Numbered from the stretch's first letter, positions 34,477-47,028 are shown. The stretch is 64,000 nucleotides of DNA from Linnemannia hyalina (GCA_019671135.1 JAHRHY010000002.1:2805501-2869500); one strand, 5' to 3'. The notes: generated by a model from the sequence alone, not told the origin. Made by a program: numbers and translations.

Positions 34477-34887
34477 TTCAGCTCATGTCGATCGTCGAAG
34501 GGTGTGAAAAAATATTGTGTCGGAAGGGGTGCTTACCAATTGAATACTCCATGTCCTTGAGAGTGAGAACGCCAGAAGCTCTTTTCAAAGCGAAGGCGCC
34601 TTTCTTTCAAGGACGAAGGAATGAGGGAGTGGGTGTGTTGTGGGAGGAGAGGGAAGGGTTGAAGGGAAAAATTTTCGCTGGGCAACTATTTATTATTGTC
34701 GATCAGCGCACATCAACAGTCAGATTCACGTCAAGCCACACAATTCATTTCTGCGTACGGTTTACATCTCAGGGCGCGTTCTGTCTCCGTTTTCACGTAC
34801 ACGTAAGTTTGTGTTTGTTGACTTCTCCTTCGCCTTTCACTCAACGCTGTTGCCACTTTCTTCGACGCAACCATCCTATTACCCACC

Positions 34888-37065
34888 ATGAGCGAGAGTA
34901 TAACCGATCCCTCCGATTGGCCCATCGAATTCAAATCTCTCCGGGAAATCGACTCGCACCTTCGTTGTCCCATCTGCAAAGAACTCCTCCGAGCTGCTGT
35001 TGTGCTCCAGTGCTCTCACAACTTTTGTTCAGAATGTATTCGTCGACATCTCGACAAGGAGTCCTCCTGTCCGGCTTGCAGGGTCGCCACCTCCACCTCT
35101 CAAATGCGCCGTAACGTTGCCTTGGACGAGATTGCAAACAACTTTGGAGACTGCAGGTGAGCGCCTGTCGTTTCTTTAACTCAAGAAGCTTTCTTAATTG
35201 ATACAATCGAGCACTATTGAAAATTGGTGGCAATTGGTGGCAAAAAATAACGGCATAGCTTAACGCTGCTCGTTGTGTACTCGGACATTTTTCGGTTCAT
35301 TGATTCATAGATCACTATTACTCAACACACTAATGGAAGCTGTGCGGCCCAAACCAGTAGTAAAGCCAGTGCCATCCCCTCAGTTTGTCAAGGAAGAGAG
35401 CATGGACATTGACTATGACAGTCCTCAACAAAAGCGGCGGCGGACATCCACCCGGATCACCAATAGGAATGTGTCGAGTAGCCAGGATCACGCCGACATT
35501 GCCATGGGTCAGGTCTCACTGGATGATGACAAGGATGACGACTTTGTCTTGAACCATCGCGATTCGTCTCCATTGAGGCACAAGGGAAAGAATATCCATC
35601 GCTCTACGGGTATGTGCTCGCAGTGGAGTCCTGGTTCATGTTGCTAGCAACGAGGCTATGTGATGGCAATATCGATACTCGCAAAAACTCACAATGACGA
35701 TTTCACACCTGAAAATTAGGCCCGGTTCTTCGGGCAAGAGGTGGACGTGCGGAACAAACACTATCACAGTCGTCGCAGTCGTCGCAGGCAGACGAGCGCC
35801 ACGAGCCAAGCAACTTAACAAAGCAGGAACCATCATTAGCCACTGTCTCTGACCATTTTCACAACTCAGCACCAGCAGCAGCAGAAGTACAAGCATCACT
35901 CAACTCCAGCACAAACATCACCTCCTCAACAATAACAACCTCGGTCGCATCAATTGCTTCATCACCTGTCATTGGTCCAGACCTTGTTGCATGCCCCATC
36001 TGCGAGAAGGGTATCCCGGAACCATACACCAACACACACCTGGACAAGTTTTGTCTGGCAGGCCGAACAGACCCAGACTACACGGTTCCCTATAGCTTGA
36101 TCTCAAAGCAGCCAGCCTCGGTCATTGCCTTGTACACGAAACAAGGAACATCAACCCGAGATGTTGTTCCGGAAACCAACAGCTCATTGACAAAACCAGG
36201 AACACCAGGACGGTCAGTCGGTTCTAATTCAAGCACACCAAACTCTCCAGCGCGACAGTCGACTATGCAGTGGCAACCGCAAATGTCATCGAACGGAACG
36301 GCGCCCAGGCAACCTATGTTTACACCGAAACCAGCGGCGCCTGAGCCAAAAAGGATACCAAAGCTCACATACAGTCTTCTCAACGACAAGCAGCTCAGGA
36401 AAAAGTTGCAGGTAATTAATTAATCCTTCATTTTACTCTTCGTTCGTCGTTTTGATATCAATATAGACTAATGCTTTGTTCCGGTAATATAGGAATTGGG
36501 ATTACAAACGAATGGAGACAAGACAATGATGGCAAAGAGACACGCCGAGTTCGCGACTATCTTCAACGCCAACTGCGATTCCACACGACCCAAGCCATTG
36601 TCCGAGTTGATGAAGGCGATGCAGGTGTGGGAGCGAGCCTATGAAAAGGATCTGGAGGTCAGGGAGACACAACGCAGGATCCTCGACCAACAGCAACAAG
36701 CCCAGCGACAGATCCATGCTGCCAAAGAGGCAAAACGACAGGCCAAGGAGGATGCTGCTACTGCTGCTGCCAGAGAAGCGGCAATGGACTCTCCAGGAGC
36801 GACCCCGCCTTCGTCTCAATCAAGTAATGGGCGTTCGAGTTCTACGGCCTTTGTCCCGAACCAGGCCAACAGCAATGCGGTCAATGTGGCTGTTGCGTCA
36901 GCGTCAGCGTTCGCGCACGCTGCCAAGTATGCGGACGAGTATGCTGAACTCATTGCGGAGGTTCGGAGTCGACTCCAGGCCGATAAAGAGAAAGCACTTG
37001 CTCAGAACACCACAACGACGATAGCAGCAGAGGCAACACCACCAAGGTCAACGTCGAGTCAATAA
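34888..37065 (+). CDS. RAD18: Postreplication repair E3 ubiquitin ligase RAD18
   Basis: Exons 34888-35156, 35311-35609, 35720-36411 and 36493-37065 give 610 residues. The RING finger is at about 30-70 (LRCPICKELL, CSHNFCSECIRRHL, CPACR), preceded by the typical DPSDWP start. A UBZ4 finger follows at about 270-295 (LVACPICEKGIPEPYTNTHLDKFC). A SAP-like helix pair (LTYSLLNDKQLRKKLQELGL, then RHAEFATIFNANCDS) precedes the charged Rad6-binding helix (about 440-500), and the C-terminus is low-complexity. RAD18 with RAD6 monoubiquitinates PCNA at stalled forks. The order RING-UBZ-SAP identifies it clearly. The start codon is fixed by the conserved N-terminus. Confidence 0.95.
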
Positions 37066-37471
37066 ATCACCACATTGTAATTTTTTCCAGGGTGCTCTTA
37101 GTTTTGAAGCTGTGCGATCTGTCCGTTGGCTGCACTACTCTTTCTTTCATGACACACTTTCGACCGATAAACCATTCCCCCATGCCGTAAAGTGGTGCCT
37201 TTGTCTTCCTTCATTTTTTTTTTGTTTGATCAAAGGCCCCACCCTGACAGAAAACATCTTCGCCCATTTTCTGACGATCACCACCAGCTCCTGTGCTGCC
37301 CTCTCCATAACATATCCCACACACACACGTCAAAACGCTTGCTGAAGACAATAGAGTGATCCGAGAGTTGGTTTTTTTGAGGACGGTTCTTCCAGTTGAG
37401 TTGCGCCTTTGTGTATTTTTTAATTGTCAGAGTCGATAATTGCTCCACGGGTTTATTTACGGACAGGAAAC
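37066..37471. other. Convergent intergenic spacer
   Basis: This is the spacer between RAD18 and the 3' end of eL33. It is T-rich and includes AATAAA on the minus strand near 37453, close to the eL33 stop, a plausible polyadenylation signal. No gene is seen. Confidence 0.5.
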
Positions 37472-38804
37472 TTAAACTCTAGAGACAGGAAGAACACAAA
37501 AAAAAGAAAAGAAAGACGTTAATCGATGATCATTGACAACAGGTGCATTATTTCCAAACGAGTCGAAAACAGTTGGTGTTATTAACATACCTGGAAGGGT
37601 ACATCATCTGTCAATATCCATGAAAAAAGCCGATCGACATAGAAGTGAAAAGAAAGCGAATTGTTTGGTAAGTATCTGACGTCCTGAAGCAAATCATAAC
37701 TCCTATCTCTTGAAGCAAACAAAAAAAAACAAAACAATAAACGTACGACGCGGACGGAGGCACCGAACGACTTGGCGGGCAAGTTGTTGCGGAAGCGGGC
37801 CTTAACGGCACCGGAACCACCGTGGGCGCGGGTGATGCGGCCCCAGATGCAGCGGATCTTGGAGCCGTTGACCTCACGCTTGGCGCGGTAGACGAAAGCG
37901 ACACGCTTGCCGAGGTAGAACTCGGTATCGGCAAGAGTCTTCACACCCTCGATCTGGACGAGGGAGATGTCGGGGCGCTGGTTGCGCTTAGCGCGCTTGA
38001 ATCCAAGAACACGACCTTTAGCGTAAAGACTAAAAGTGAACGAACGGGGAAGAGATATGTTGAGGATAGGTTAGCGGAAAGTTCCTGGGCACAAGTAGAA
38101 GTCGAGGAGGCGAAAGGAAAGGGAAGTGGTGGTGTTTCCTGAAAAGTGGTTGGTCGTATTACTCCTGTCCTGTGTGAGGTAAACGGGTTGTCTGTTGCTG
38201 GCGTGGGTGATCGCTCCGACCATCGCAGCCGCAACAGAAATAGATGTCTACTCTGTCCCAGGTTGCTCAAGCCTTCCATCACTGCTGCTTTTCGCTGGAG
38301 TGTCGCTGTTGAGTCTTGTAAGGAGTATTTTGACTGGTGTTGTTGCCTTTAGACAGTTGGCAGGTTGCTGGATCGTCCATTGAAGGTGTGGCGTTTGACT
38401 GAGTGTGATCGGGTTTTGAATCATAGTTTCGCCATGAATTCCTGCTTGTTCAAGCCTGGTTTCTGTGTCGAAAAAAAGCTGTCGACGGATGTTTCTTCTT
38501 CTTCCTGATCGTTGCCGGTTCAGTTTTGTCGATCCCGTAAAGCAAAGTGCCACTGGTCTGGCAGGCTAGTCGATGATGGTTCTTCCTCCTCAGCCAAAAG
38601 TAGCCTCGAACCCATCTCCTGCAGATGAGTATTATTTTTGAAGAGTGTCGATGATGGATATAGGCGCAGCATAGATGCTGATGACATTGTCGTAGGTGAT
38701 CCCGTCCTGGTTGTTGGTGTAGTACTCGATGGATTGATCGATGGATTGTGCTTGGATTTCTACACCCATGGGTGGATGTCTTATGCAAGCACATACCGAC
38801 TCAT
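37472..38804 (-). CDS. RPL33: 60S ribosomal protein eL33 (L35A)
   Basis: Four minus-strand exons, 38797-38804 (8 nt), 37747-38029, 37591-37607 (17 nt) and 37472-37478 (7 nt), give 104 residues (yeast has 107). The result starts M-S-R-L-Y-A-K-G and contains [33 protein letters not shown] and [16 protein letters not shown], and ends M-M-Y-P-S-R-V, all typical of eL33. The start was found by requiring an exon that ends in CG before GTATGT and supplies M-S-R; the first intron is 767 nt, by far the largest in a small gene here. Three of four exons are microexons. The protein is a component of the large ribosomal subunit. Confidence 0.9.
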
Positions 38805-39280
38805 TGTTGCTAAAATTGAGAGAAGGGAGGAAGCTCATGGCCTGATCTAGGCGATTCACTAAATTGGCACGAAATCTTTAAGGGGCACTTGCCTTGCAAT
38901 CTTTTGTGCTAGGACAATGTGCGGTTGATCAATGTTTGCCACCAAAAACCAAGTACCACACTCACATTCACATACAATACTTGGAAGTTGGGAAGTTGGA
39001 GTTTTGCAATGCGACAAGGCTGTGCTGACGAAATGATGACGTTTTATTATTGCCAACAGGTGGCATACGTCTACGATCGCTCATAGCGTTGACAAGCACG
39101 CAATGGCCCAAATTCTAAGTTTCTATTCAACCCCAGTTTTCATCCAAAGAGCAGCTTGCTCAACAGAGTAACGAAGTTGAAGTTGTGCTTGTTAATGGCT
39201 CCCTCTTTGACGATGATAGGAAAAGGATCATTTAATTGATGTGATTTATGTACAAGAAAGAAATATACTAGAGATGAGAA
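38805..39280. promoter_or_regulatory. Upstream region of eL33
   Basis: About 480 bp lie between the eL33 start codon and the 3' end of the next minus-strand gene. It should hold the eL33 promoter. I cannot point to a specific element with confidence. Confidence 0.35.
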
Positions 39281-40408
39281 CTACTTTTTCATGAAGGAAC
39301 TGGCAAGACTGCCTAAGGCATTCAGGGTTGAAGGTTGACCGCTCTGTTGACCGTCGTTGGCGTTGTTGGCACCGCTGTGGTTGCCCATCATGGCATTCAT
39401 GACGCCTCCAAGAACATTTCCAGCACCATCCTTCCCACTTCCAGTGAGCATGCCCATGACGGTCAACTTGATATAATCGGACGAGAAGACCTTCTCGCGG
39501 AGCTCGTTCTCCAAGGTCTGGGTCTATTTTAATATGGAAAAAAGAGGGTACAAAGCTGTGTTAGAAAAGGCCGCCCCTTTGTTTTTTGCAAATCTTGATG
39601 AAGAAGCTGAAAAGAAAAACAATTTTCAGAATCGAGAGAAAAACTTATGCTGCTTTACCATCTGGGTCTCAAAGTTGGCCAAGTAGGGCTTGAGGAGCGT
39701 GGCAATCTTGGGTCCCAACATGCTCTGGCAGAGCTGCTGAATGGGTTCGTTACCACCAGCAACAGTGGCAGCACCATCAGCGGGGTTGGCAGGAGTCGTT
39801 GTGTTCCCATGGTTCATAAAGGACGACATTAAACCAGCAGTCATACCCATGGCACCACCAGCACCGCCAGCCTGTTGGTTCATCATGCTTTGGAGGGCGT
39901 TTCCAATAGCGCCGGGGATGGCTGAGGAGAGCTTGGCCGACATGTTCTCGCTGACCTGCTTGATGACGGGCTCAGAGGCGGACATGGTCGTGTTGACCAT
40001 GCCCTCCCTTCCACTCCTCAAGAAATCAAAGTTGATTCCACCAGTCTCGGCGGGTCCACCGTCGGCGTTGGTAGCTCTTTGGGCGAGGACAGACTTAGCA
40101 ATATTCATGATACCATTAGTAAGGAGGGTATCCATACCCTCGGAGGCAGTATCGACGGTAGAGTTCGTGACGGACGAGACGGATTTGAGGACGTTGGGGC
40201 CAAGGGTCGAGACCAACTCGGAGATCATGGGGTTGCCGCCGGCACCGTCGTGGGAGTCCTTGCCGGAAAGGTAGTTGAGAATGGTGTTGGGGAGGTCGTT
40301 CTTGAGATCACCCTTGGTGGTGTTGAGTTGCTCGGTGACCTTTCCCTGGACATGAGGGCGAGCCTGCTGGTCGAGGAAGCTCATGAGAAGGGGGGTGACA
40401 TTATTCAT
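39281..40408 (-). CDS. Unrecognised Met/Gly/Asn-rich protein
   Basis: Minus-strand exons 39659-40408 and 39281-39523, joined at phase 0, give 330 residues. The sequence is rich in short amphipathic helices (LLMSFLDQQ, MISELVSTLGPNVLKSV, GIMNIAKSVLAQR, MSAKLSSAIPGAIGNALQSM) separated by Gly/Asn/Ser linkers; several end in small residues and Met, and it closes with SLASSFMKK. There is no signal peptide or clear membrane segment. I do not recognise the family. Codon use is biased and the coding pattern is long and uninterrupted, so the gene is probably well expressed. A helical self-assembling or membrane-surface protein is one possibility, but this is speculation. Confidence 0.7.
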
Positions 40409-40793
40409 TTTGGGTGTGTGAACAGTTTGTTTGTTGAAGTGGGAGTGGGGTGGTTGTGTGAAAGGTAGAGTTGTAGAGTGGGGTGAGGAATGTGGGTGAG
40501 TTTGAAAGAATAAGAAAAAAAAGCGACAAGAAAAAGAAAGACAAAAGAAGGGCCGGGATCGTATTTGTTTGCTGGTGTGGATGAGACATTTTTCTTTATG
40601 CGCTTGCTCTGAGGAGCTGGTCAGAAACTAGCTTGATGGGTTGGACGCGATCGTAAGATGTAGCTTCCTCTTATCGCATGTCCTGCATAGGAAATCATGA
40701 CTGCTATTCTCTGGCTAGTTTAGCAACCCACAACCCTAGAGTTGGTACCTCATTCTCTTTCCTCCTTAATCAAAACCCTACATCCACCAAGCA

Positions 40794-41820
<1,027 letters not shown>

Positions 41821-41889
41821 ATGAGGATGTGTCTTTCTGAGTCGTTGACTTGAATAAACGAATATTACAAGAATAATTAGTTACAAGTT

Positions 41890-43071
41890 TTATTCTTCAG
41901 GAACAGGAGAGGTCTTCTTGACACGTGGCGCTCTAGGCTTCTTGTACACGACTTCCTGACGACCAGCCTTCATGGCAGCATATCGACCACATGTGAACAG
42001 ATAATCACTGAGTCGGTTCAGGTAGATTGCAACACTCCTGTCGACTCGTTGCTCCTGAGCCAGAGGCACGACCATCCTCTCTGTGCGACGACTCACAGAC
42101 CTTGCCACATGCAACGCAGCCGCCGCCTTTCCTCCCGACTATTGAACAAAAAGGCGGAAACGGTTTCAAATTAATTAATCAGTCTGATCACCTCCTCGTG
42201 GGAATGTTCATTTCACATACGTATTGCAAGTGCAAAACGCATGAATGGGCAAACGGTATCTTACGGGCAGGATGAAACTAGTCAGCGGAGGTAATTCCTG
42301 GTCCATAGAATCAATCCAGGTTTCGAGGTCCTCAACATGTTGACCGTCAGCATCGAATTCTGTACGGGCCAACCGAGGTGCAGTTGCAGAGTCGCGAGGC
42401 GTAGCAATGTTTGATCCCACATCCTGTAAAAGGCACTGAATCTGTTCCAATTGGCCTACGATTCCTTGGACGCTGTCCCCTTGGTCCAGACAGAACTCGC
42501 GAGCCAGGCTGTTATGTATGATGGTGATCAGATATCAAGGCATGGTTGTTACAAAATTAGTCGCTCAGTAAATAGTTTGGCGCAGGGATACGAGTTTGCC
42601 ATCTCGACCGGTGCAAGTAGAGGTGTGGTAACGTACCCAATTGAGGACGACAGTTCGTCATTAGTACCTATAGAAGAAAACATGCAATTGAATATCGTAG
42701 GCAGACAGATAGTAAACACGACAGTTGGAATGCAATTGTCAACATCAATAAGCAGTAAAGCGTGAGGAACAGCAGTATCGGTAATAGTTACCAAGTGCAT
42801 CAAAGACGACATCGTCTTTTGGTCTACGTTCGCCTGTGAACAGAGCCGATGTTCCCTTGTCACCAGTCTTAGTGTAGATCTTGGGTCTTCCCGCTAGGAG
42901 TAGTCTATCGCCCGTTGTGATGAGGGGTCAATCAATTGCTACTTGGAAACATTATGCGCAGTGCGTGGGAAAATTGATACGAGGGTGCAAGAGTTGTGCG
43001 TACCTCGTGGTGGAGAAGGAACAGACACCTGCACGCAACTGCACTGTCGATCGAAACGCGTTGGAAAACAT
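41890..43071 (-). CDS. Mitochondrial cob(I)alamin adenosyltransferase (PduO/MMAB type)
   Basis: Five minus-strand exons (43004-43071, 42792-42886, 42637-42667, 42265-42508, 41890-42138) give 228 residues. The start, [15 protein letters not shown] and FSTTR, looks like a mitochondrial presequence. The PduO fold follows: [25 protein letters not shown] with the ATP-binding Thr/Gly/Lys, [32 protein letters not shown], then [10 protein letters not shown] and [17 protein letters not shown], all active-site motifs of human MMAB. It makes adenosylcobalamin, the cofactor of methylmalonyl-CoA mutase. The acceptor of exon 2 is AAG and not the nearby TAG, chosen by phase; this is the least certain junction. 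Presence of this gene implies a B12-using fungus. Confidence 0.9.
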
Positions 43072-43941
43072 ATTTTGCGTCTGGGGTTGTTATTTGAAGA
43101 GAAGAAAGCGGGGTTCGGGGTTGGAGAGTGCAAAGCAGAGAAAAGCAATAGAGGGGAGAGACGACTTTGGTGTCAAGAATCATTCCATGAAGTCATGACG
43201 AGGAAGAAAAAGCCACAGGCGAGAATTCCATTCGAGTAAAGTGATGAGATTCCCCTTCTTCGCGACATCGCTGGGTTCAAGACATCATTCACAATAGCAA
43301 TGAAGGTTGATGAGCTGGAAGGTTTGTTCTTTGTTAGGATTGTTGTGTTTATTTACGATAAGGCGTCGTGAAGCGCACGAGGGTTCAGAAGTTGTTTGTC
43401 GATAAGGTGTAATGATGCCTTCATATCGAGCAAACCCCTTGCGATCGATTCAGGCGAACACTGCCCTCACACCACACAACGTCCAGAAGGCTCATTTCCC
43501 TCTTCTTTTTTGGCATCCGATTCTGTTGATACTCCGTCTCTTCTGCCCTGGCGACAGCGTGCTTCTGCAGGAGGCAAATCGGATGTGTGACCAATGGCCG
43601 TTTGAGAAACAACCTCTTTTTTTTTTTCTTTTTTTTCTTGTTCTTCTACTCTTCACCTCTTCACCTTTGCTGCTCTCAGATCGAGAGTACGAAGAAAAGT
43701 CTATTGGTCTCTGGACCTTCTCTTTAACAATCCTTGTCCGTGGTGGTTGACGCATACACCCAGATAAGACTACCTCTTAAGTTGTAGGGGCCATCACAAG
43801 AACAAAAAAGAGCCGTTTCGCTCGCCATTCGTCGATTCCTTTTCTTTTTTTCTTTTTTTTTCTCCTCACTCCTTCAACCCTCCCCCTTCACCTTTACATC
43901 TTCCTTACAAATCGCATCATATCACCCTTACAAGAAGAACC
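43072..43941. promoter_or_regulatory. Divergent upstream region
   Basis: About 870 bp lie between the divergent adenosyltransferase and ThrE-type transporter genes. It includes T-rich and C/T-rich tracts directly before 43942. No exon with coding character was found beyond the mitochondrial presequence exon. Confidence 0.4.
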
Positions 43942-46476
43942 ATGGCAGATCAATCCACGAGCTCGATTGGAAGTTATCACAGCCAGGCCGCAGCCACACC
44001 TCCTCCTCATCCTCTCGTCACACAAGATCCACCCCAAGTTGCCACCACCACTACCAGCCCGGTTGTCCCTCAAGCACACTCATCCCATATCACCTCACCT
44101 CAGCAGCAGCAGCAGCAACAACATCAGTTCCAACAGCAGATGCATGCAGGGGGTGCATCCTCAGGCTTCGCTCTCCCGTCAACGTCGTCCAAGAGATTTC
44201 CAGGCCCGCTAGAACCGATCAATCCATTCAATCCTGCAGGGTCTTCCTCCTCAACCCCCGAGGATACTCCTCTGGGGACCCCCACAGCTGAGTTGCAAAA
44301 GCTAAGCCTGGGAGTCGAACGATTTGCCAGAGCCATCGAAGACCCTGGACTTGTCGGATCCTTTTCCGGAACTGTACCCTTACCCACGCTCTCTCAGGTC
44401 CATGCTGCTGCCAAGCGTCGACCCTCCAAGATTCTCATGGAGGACCTCTCGAGTCACCCCCATCACCATCACGGCCATAACGATGCCAATGGTGCCTCTT
44501 CCTCTTCCGCTGCTGTCGTTGGTGCTACGCCTACCGACCTGTCGAACAATAATATATCCTTGGGTTCACTGAAGAGAGCCATCACGGGTCGAGTTCATCA
44601 TCAGGATGCTGTCGTCCTGGACCTGGAGTCAAACATGGGTCAATTAGCGCAGGGGAATATCAGCGATAACGAATACGACGCCAAAATGGATCAGGATGCC
44701 CCGGGTGGCGAAAAGTACCCAGACGAGAAGCATGCCCGTTTTGACCCAGTCGAACTTGACAAGATCGATCCCTCAGAAGGTTTCCGCCGCCGTAAGCCCA
44801 AGGGCGGTATCCTCAGTCAACTTCTTAAACTCCAACGGAGCGAAGCCGCCGCCGTTGCTGCTGCTTCTACCTCTGGCTCTCCTCCACCCTCCCAGACCTC
44901 ATCAACGACTAACAAGAACTCTTCAACGCTCAAAAAGACGAAGAAGGGCTTTTACTACCGCGCTACCTCCCGAAACAACTCCACGACCAGCCTGAAGGAC
45001 AGTGCTCCGCCTTCCGTCACCACCACACCCAGGGTCTCTCCACGTAACTCGACAGTCTTTGAGCGGGATCCACAGCAACAACAGCGGAAACGCAAGTCAG
45101 GACGCAGCGTCAAAGGAGCGGCGACGGACCACAGGAGCATTCACCGCGACATCGCCGAGATCCTGACCCGACAGTCGTTTCTGATCATGATGGCAAAGTC
45201 GTTGGTCCTCTATGGAGCCCCAGCACACCGAATCGAGGAGACATGCGCTCAGTTGGCCAGGAAGATGGACGTCGATGCCTCGTTTGCACTGCTGCCCGGT
45301 CTGATGACCATCTCCTTTAGCGATCCAGAAACGCATACGAGTGATACTCGCCACCTTCGCTGCTCTCAAGGCATGGACATGAACAAGCTGGCACAGGTCC
45401 ACAAGATTGCACTGGCAGTTCTCCGAGGTGAGAGTGTTGAGGATGCCAACAGGGATTTGGAGAGGGTCACCCTGGAGCCACCCATTTACCCATTGTGGCT
45501 GACACTACTGGGATGGTTGGGATCGTCTGCCTTTGTTACACCACTGGCATTTGGTGGTGGGTGGTACGACATGGCGCTGGCAGGATTCTGTGGGCTGATG
45601 GTCGGTGTCCTTGGTGTGGTTGCGTCTAGGTTCCCGGTGTACGGAAATGTGTTTGAGATTACAGCGAGTATCTTGGTCGGGTTCTTGGCAAAGTCGTTTG
45701 GAGATCGGGTCTGTTTTGAGGCGGTTGCCTTGGCTGGTGTAGTGGTGTTACTGCCTGGTTTGTTGCTGACCCAGGCCATCATGGAATTGTCCAGCAGGAA
45801 CATTGTTTCAGGTGCTGTGAGGATGTTCTATGCCCTCATGTATGCTTTCTTTCTCGGGTTTGGGCTCACCATTGGCGCTGAGCTCTGGGGTTATGTAAGT
45901 TTTGGCATTTCTCGTCTGTTTTATGTAAATGTTGTGGTCTTCGTTTTCAATCAAATTAACACACTCGCTCCTTTTTCTCCTATGACAAAATAGGTTTCAG
46001 GACATACAGAACTTGCTTCGCCCGACGCATGCAAACACTCAATCAACCGTTGGTGGTACTTTCTCATCTACCCCGCCGTCTCAGCATCGATCAACATTGT
46101 CTTCAACGCCCATCTCCGCCAATGGTTCGGCATGACCCTCGTCACATCCGTCGGTTTCGTCCTCACTTTATTCCTCAAGAGTGGACCCCAGATCACAGCA
46201 GCCATTGCTGCATTTGCAGTCGGCGTCACAGGCCAACTCTATGGTCGCGTCACAGGCCAATTGAGTTATGTCCCCTTGCTGAGTGGAGTGTTATTGCTTG
46301 TTCCAGGGAGTGTGGGTGTGCGTGGGATTCTAGCGATCATTGGGAGTGATCCCTCGCAGGGGTTTACGTTTGTGTTGACGATGATTAATGTTTCGGTTGC
46401 TATTACTCTTGGCGTGTTTTTGTCGGCGTTGGTTGTTTATCCGTTCTGGCGCAAGAGTACATTCATGAACTTTTAG
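43942..46476 (+). CDS. ThrE/PRM10-type multi-pass membrane protein
   Basis: Exons 43942-45894 and 45994-46476 give 811 residues. The first 390 residues are low-complexity (poly-Gln, His-rich HPHHHHGH, Ser/Pro) and probably cytosolic. A conserved domain then begins at about 395 (REILTRQ-like RDIAEILTRQSFLIMMAKSL, YGAPAHRIEETCAQLA), followed by about ten hydrophobic segments. This is the ThrE/ThrE_2 arrangement found in fungal PRM10-type pheromone-regulated proteins and bacterial threonine exporters. It probably exports or exchanges a small metabolite; the substrate is unknown. The intron lies within a loop after the fifth helix or so and keeps phase 0. Confidence 0.85.
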
Positions 46477-46669
46477 ATCTCCCTCTTTTTTTTCAGCTCC
46501 ACTCCTATATACCCTCGTTGTCTTGTACGATACTAGATGTCAAATAATAAAAGAATTTTCCCAATGGCGGAAGATGCCGACAGGCCCAAAAGACGCCAAT
46601 TGTATTTTCCTCAGTGGTCTTCTTGGCGTGTGCCACCATGGGATACTAGTACATAACACCATGACGATC

Positions 46670-46745
46670 CAATCCTCTCCTCCTCCCCTCCTCCCCTCCT
46701 CTCCTCCTCTCCTCCTCTCCTCCTCTCCTCTCCTCTTCTCCTCTG
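46670..46745 (+). repeat. CTCCTC low-complexity tract
   Basis: An imperfect run of TCCTCC and CTCTCC units lies between the transporter gene and the AIM32-ferredoxin gene. The remaining spacer (46477-47028) shows no supported gene. Confidence 0.75.
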
Positions 46746-47028
46746 TACCCTCACTCTGATACCCGCTGTCATTGTAAACAAAGTATTATCCCTCTAGTCT
46801 TAGTGGTCCAGAGGAGCCACTCAATGCCTAAAAGAAATGCCGTGGCAATTGGACACTGGAGGGAATCCCAGAAAGGAAAAAACCTTATCAGATTCGTTGC
46901 TTGCAAAAAACTACAAATAGTGGGGGTAGAGGGCTTCCTCCCGCCCTCTTCACTTTTCCTCCCGAAATCCTTTTTTCCGAGATTCCACTTTCACCTTACT
47001 CGACCACTAGATCCAACAACTACAAGCC

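Larger units (their letters stand above)
33340..34640 (-). ncRNA. Non-coding host gene for three intronic C/D box snoRNAs
   Basis: On the minus strand, four putative exons are joined by three introns with standard signals: intron 1 34302-34536 (GTAAGC...GCAG), intron 2 33989-34233 (GTATGT...GTAG) and intron 3 33413-33824 (GTAAGC...GTAG). Each intron contains exactly one copy of a 79-nt C/D box element. The exons (about 34537-34640, 34234-34301, 33825-33988, 33340-33412) carry no shared open frame, and the last is followed by AATAAA on the minus strand at about 33354-33359. This is the organisation of snoRNA host genes such as GAS5 or UHG. The outer ends are estimates. It starts about 250 bp from the divergent RAD18 gene and may share its promoter. 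Confidence 0.65.

Noticed and set aside
38601..38640. GGGTTCGAGG on the minus strand as a tRNA T-loop
   Set aside because: No acceptor stem, D-arm or anticodon arm can be formed around it; it lies inside the first intron of eL33.
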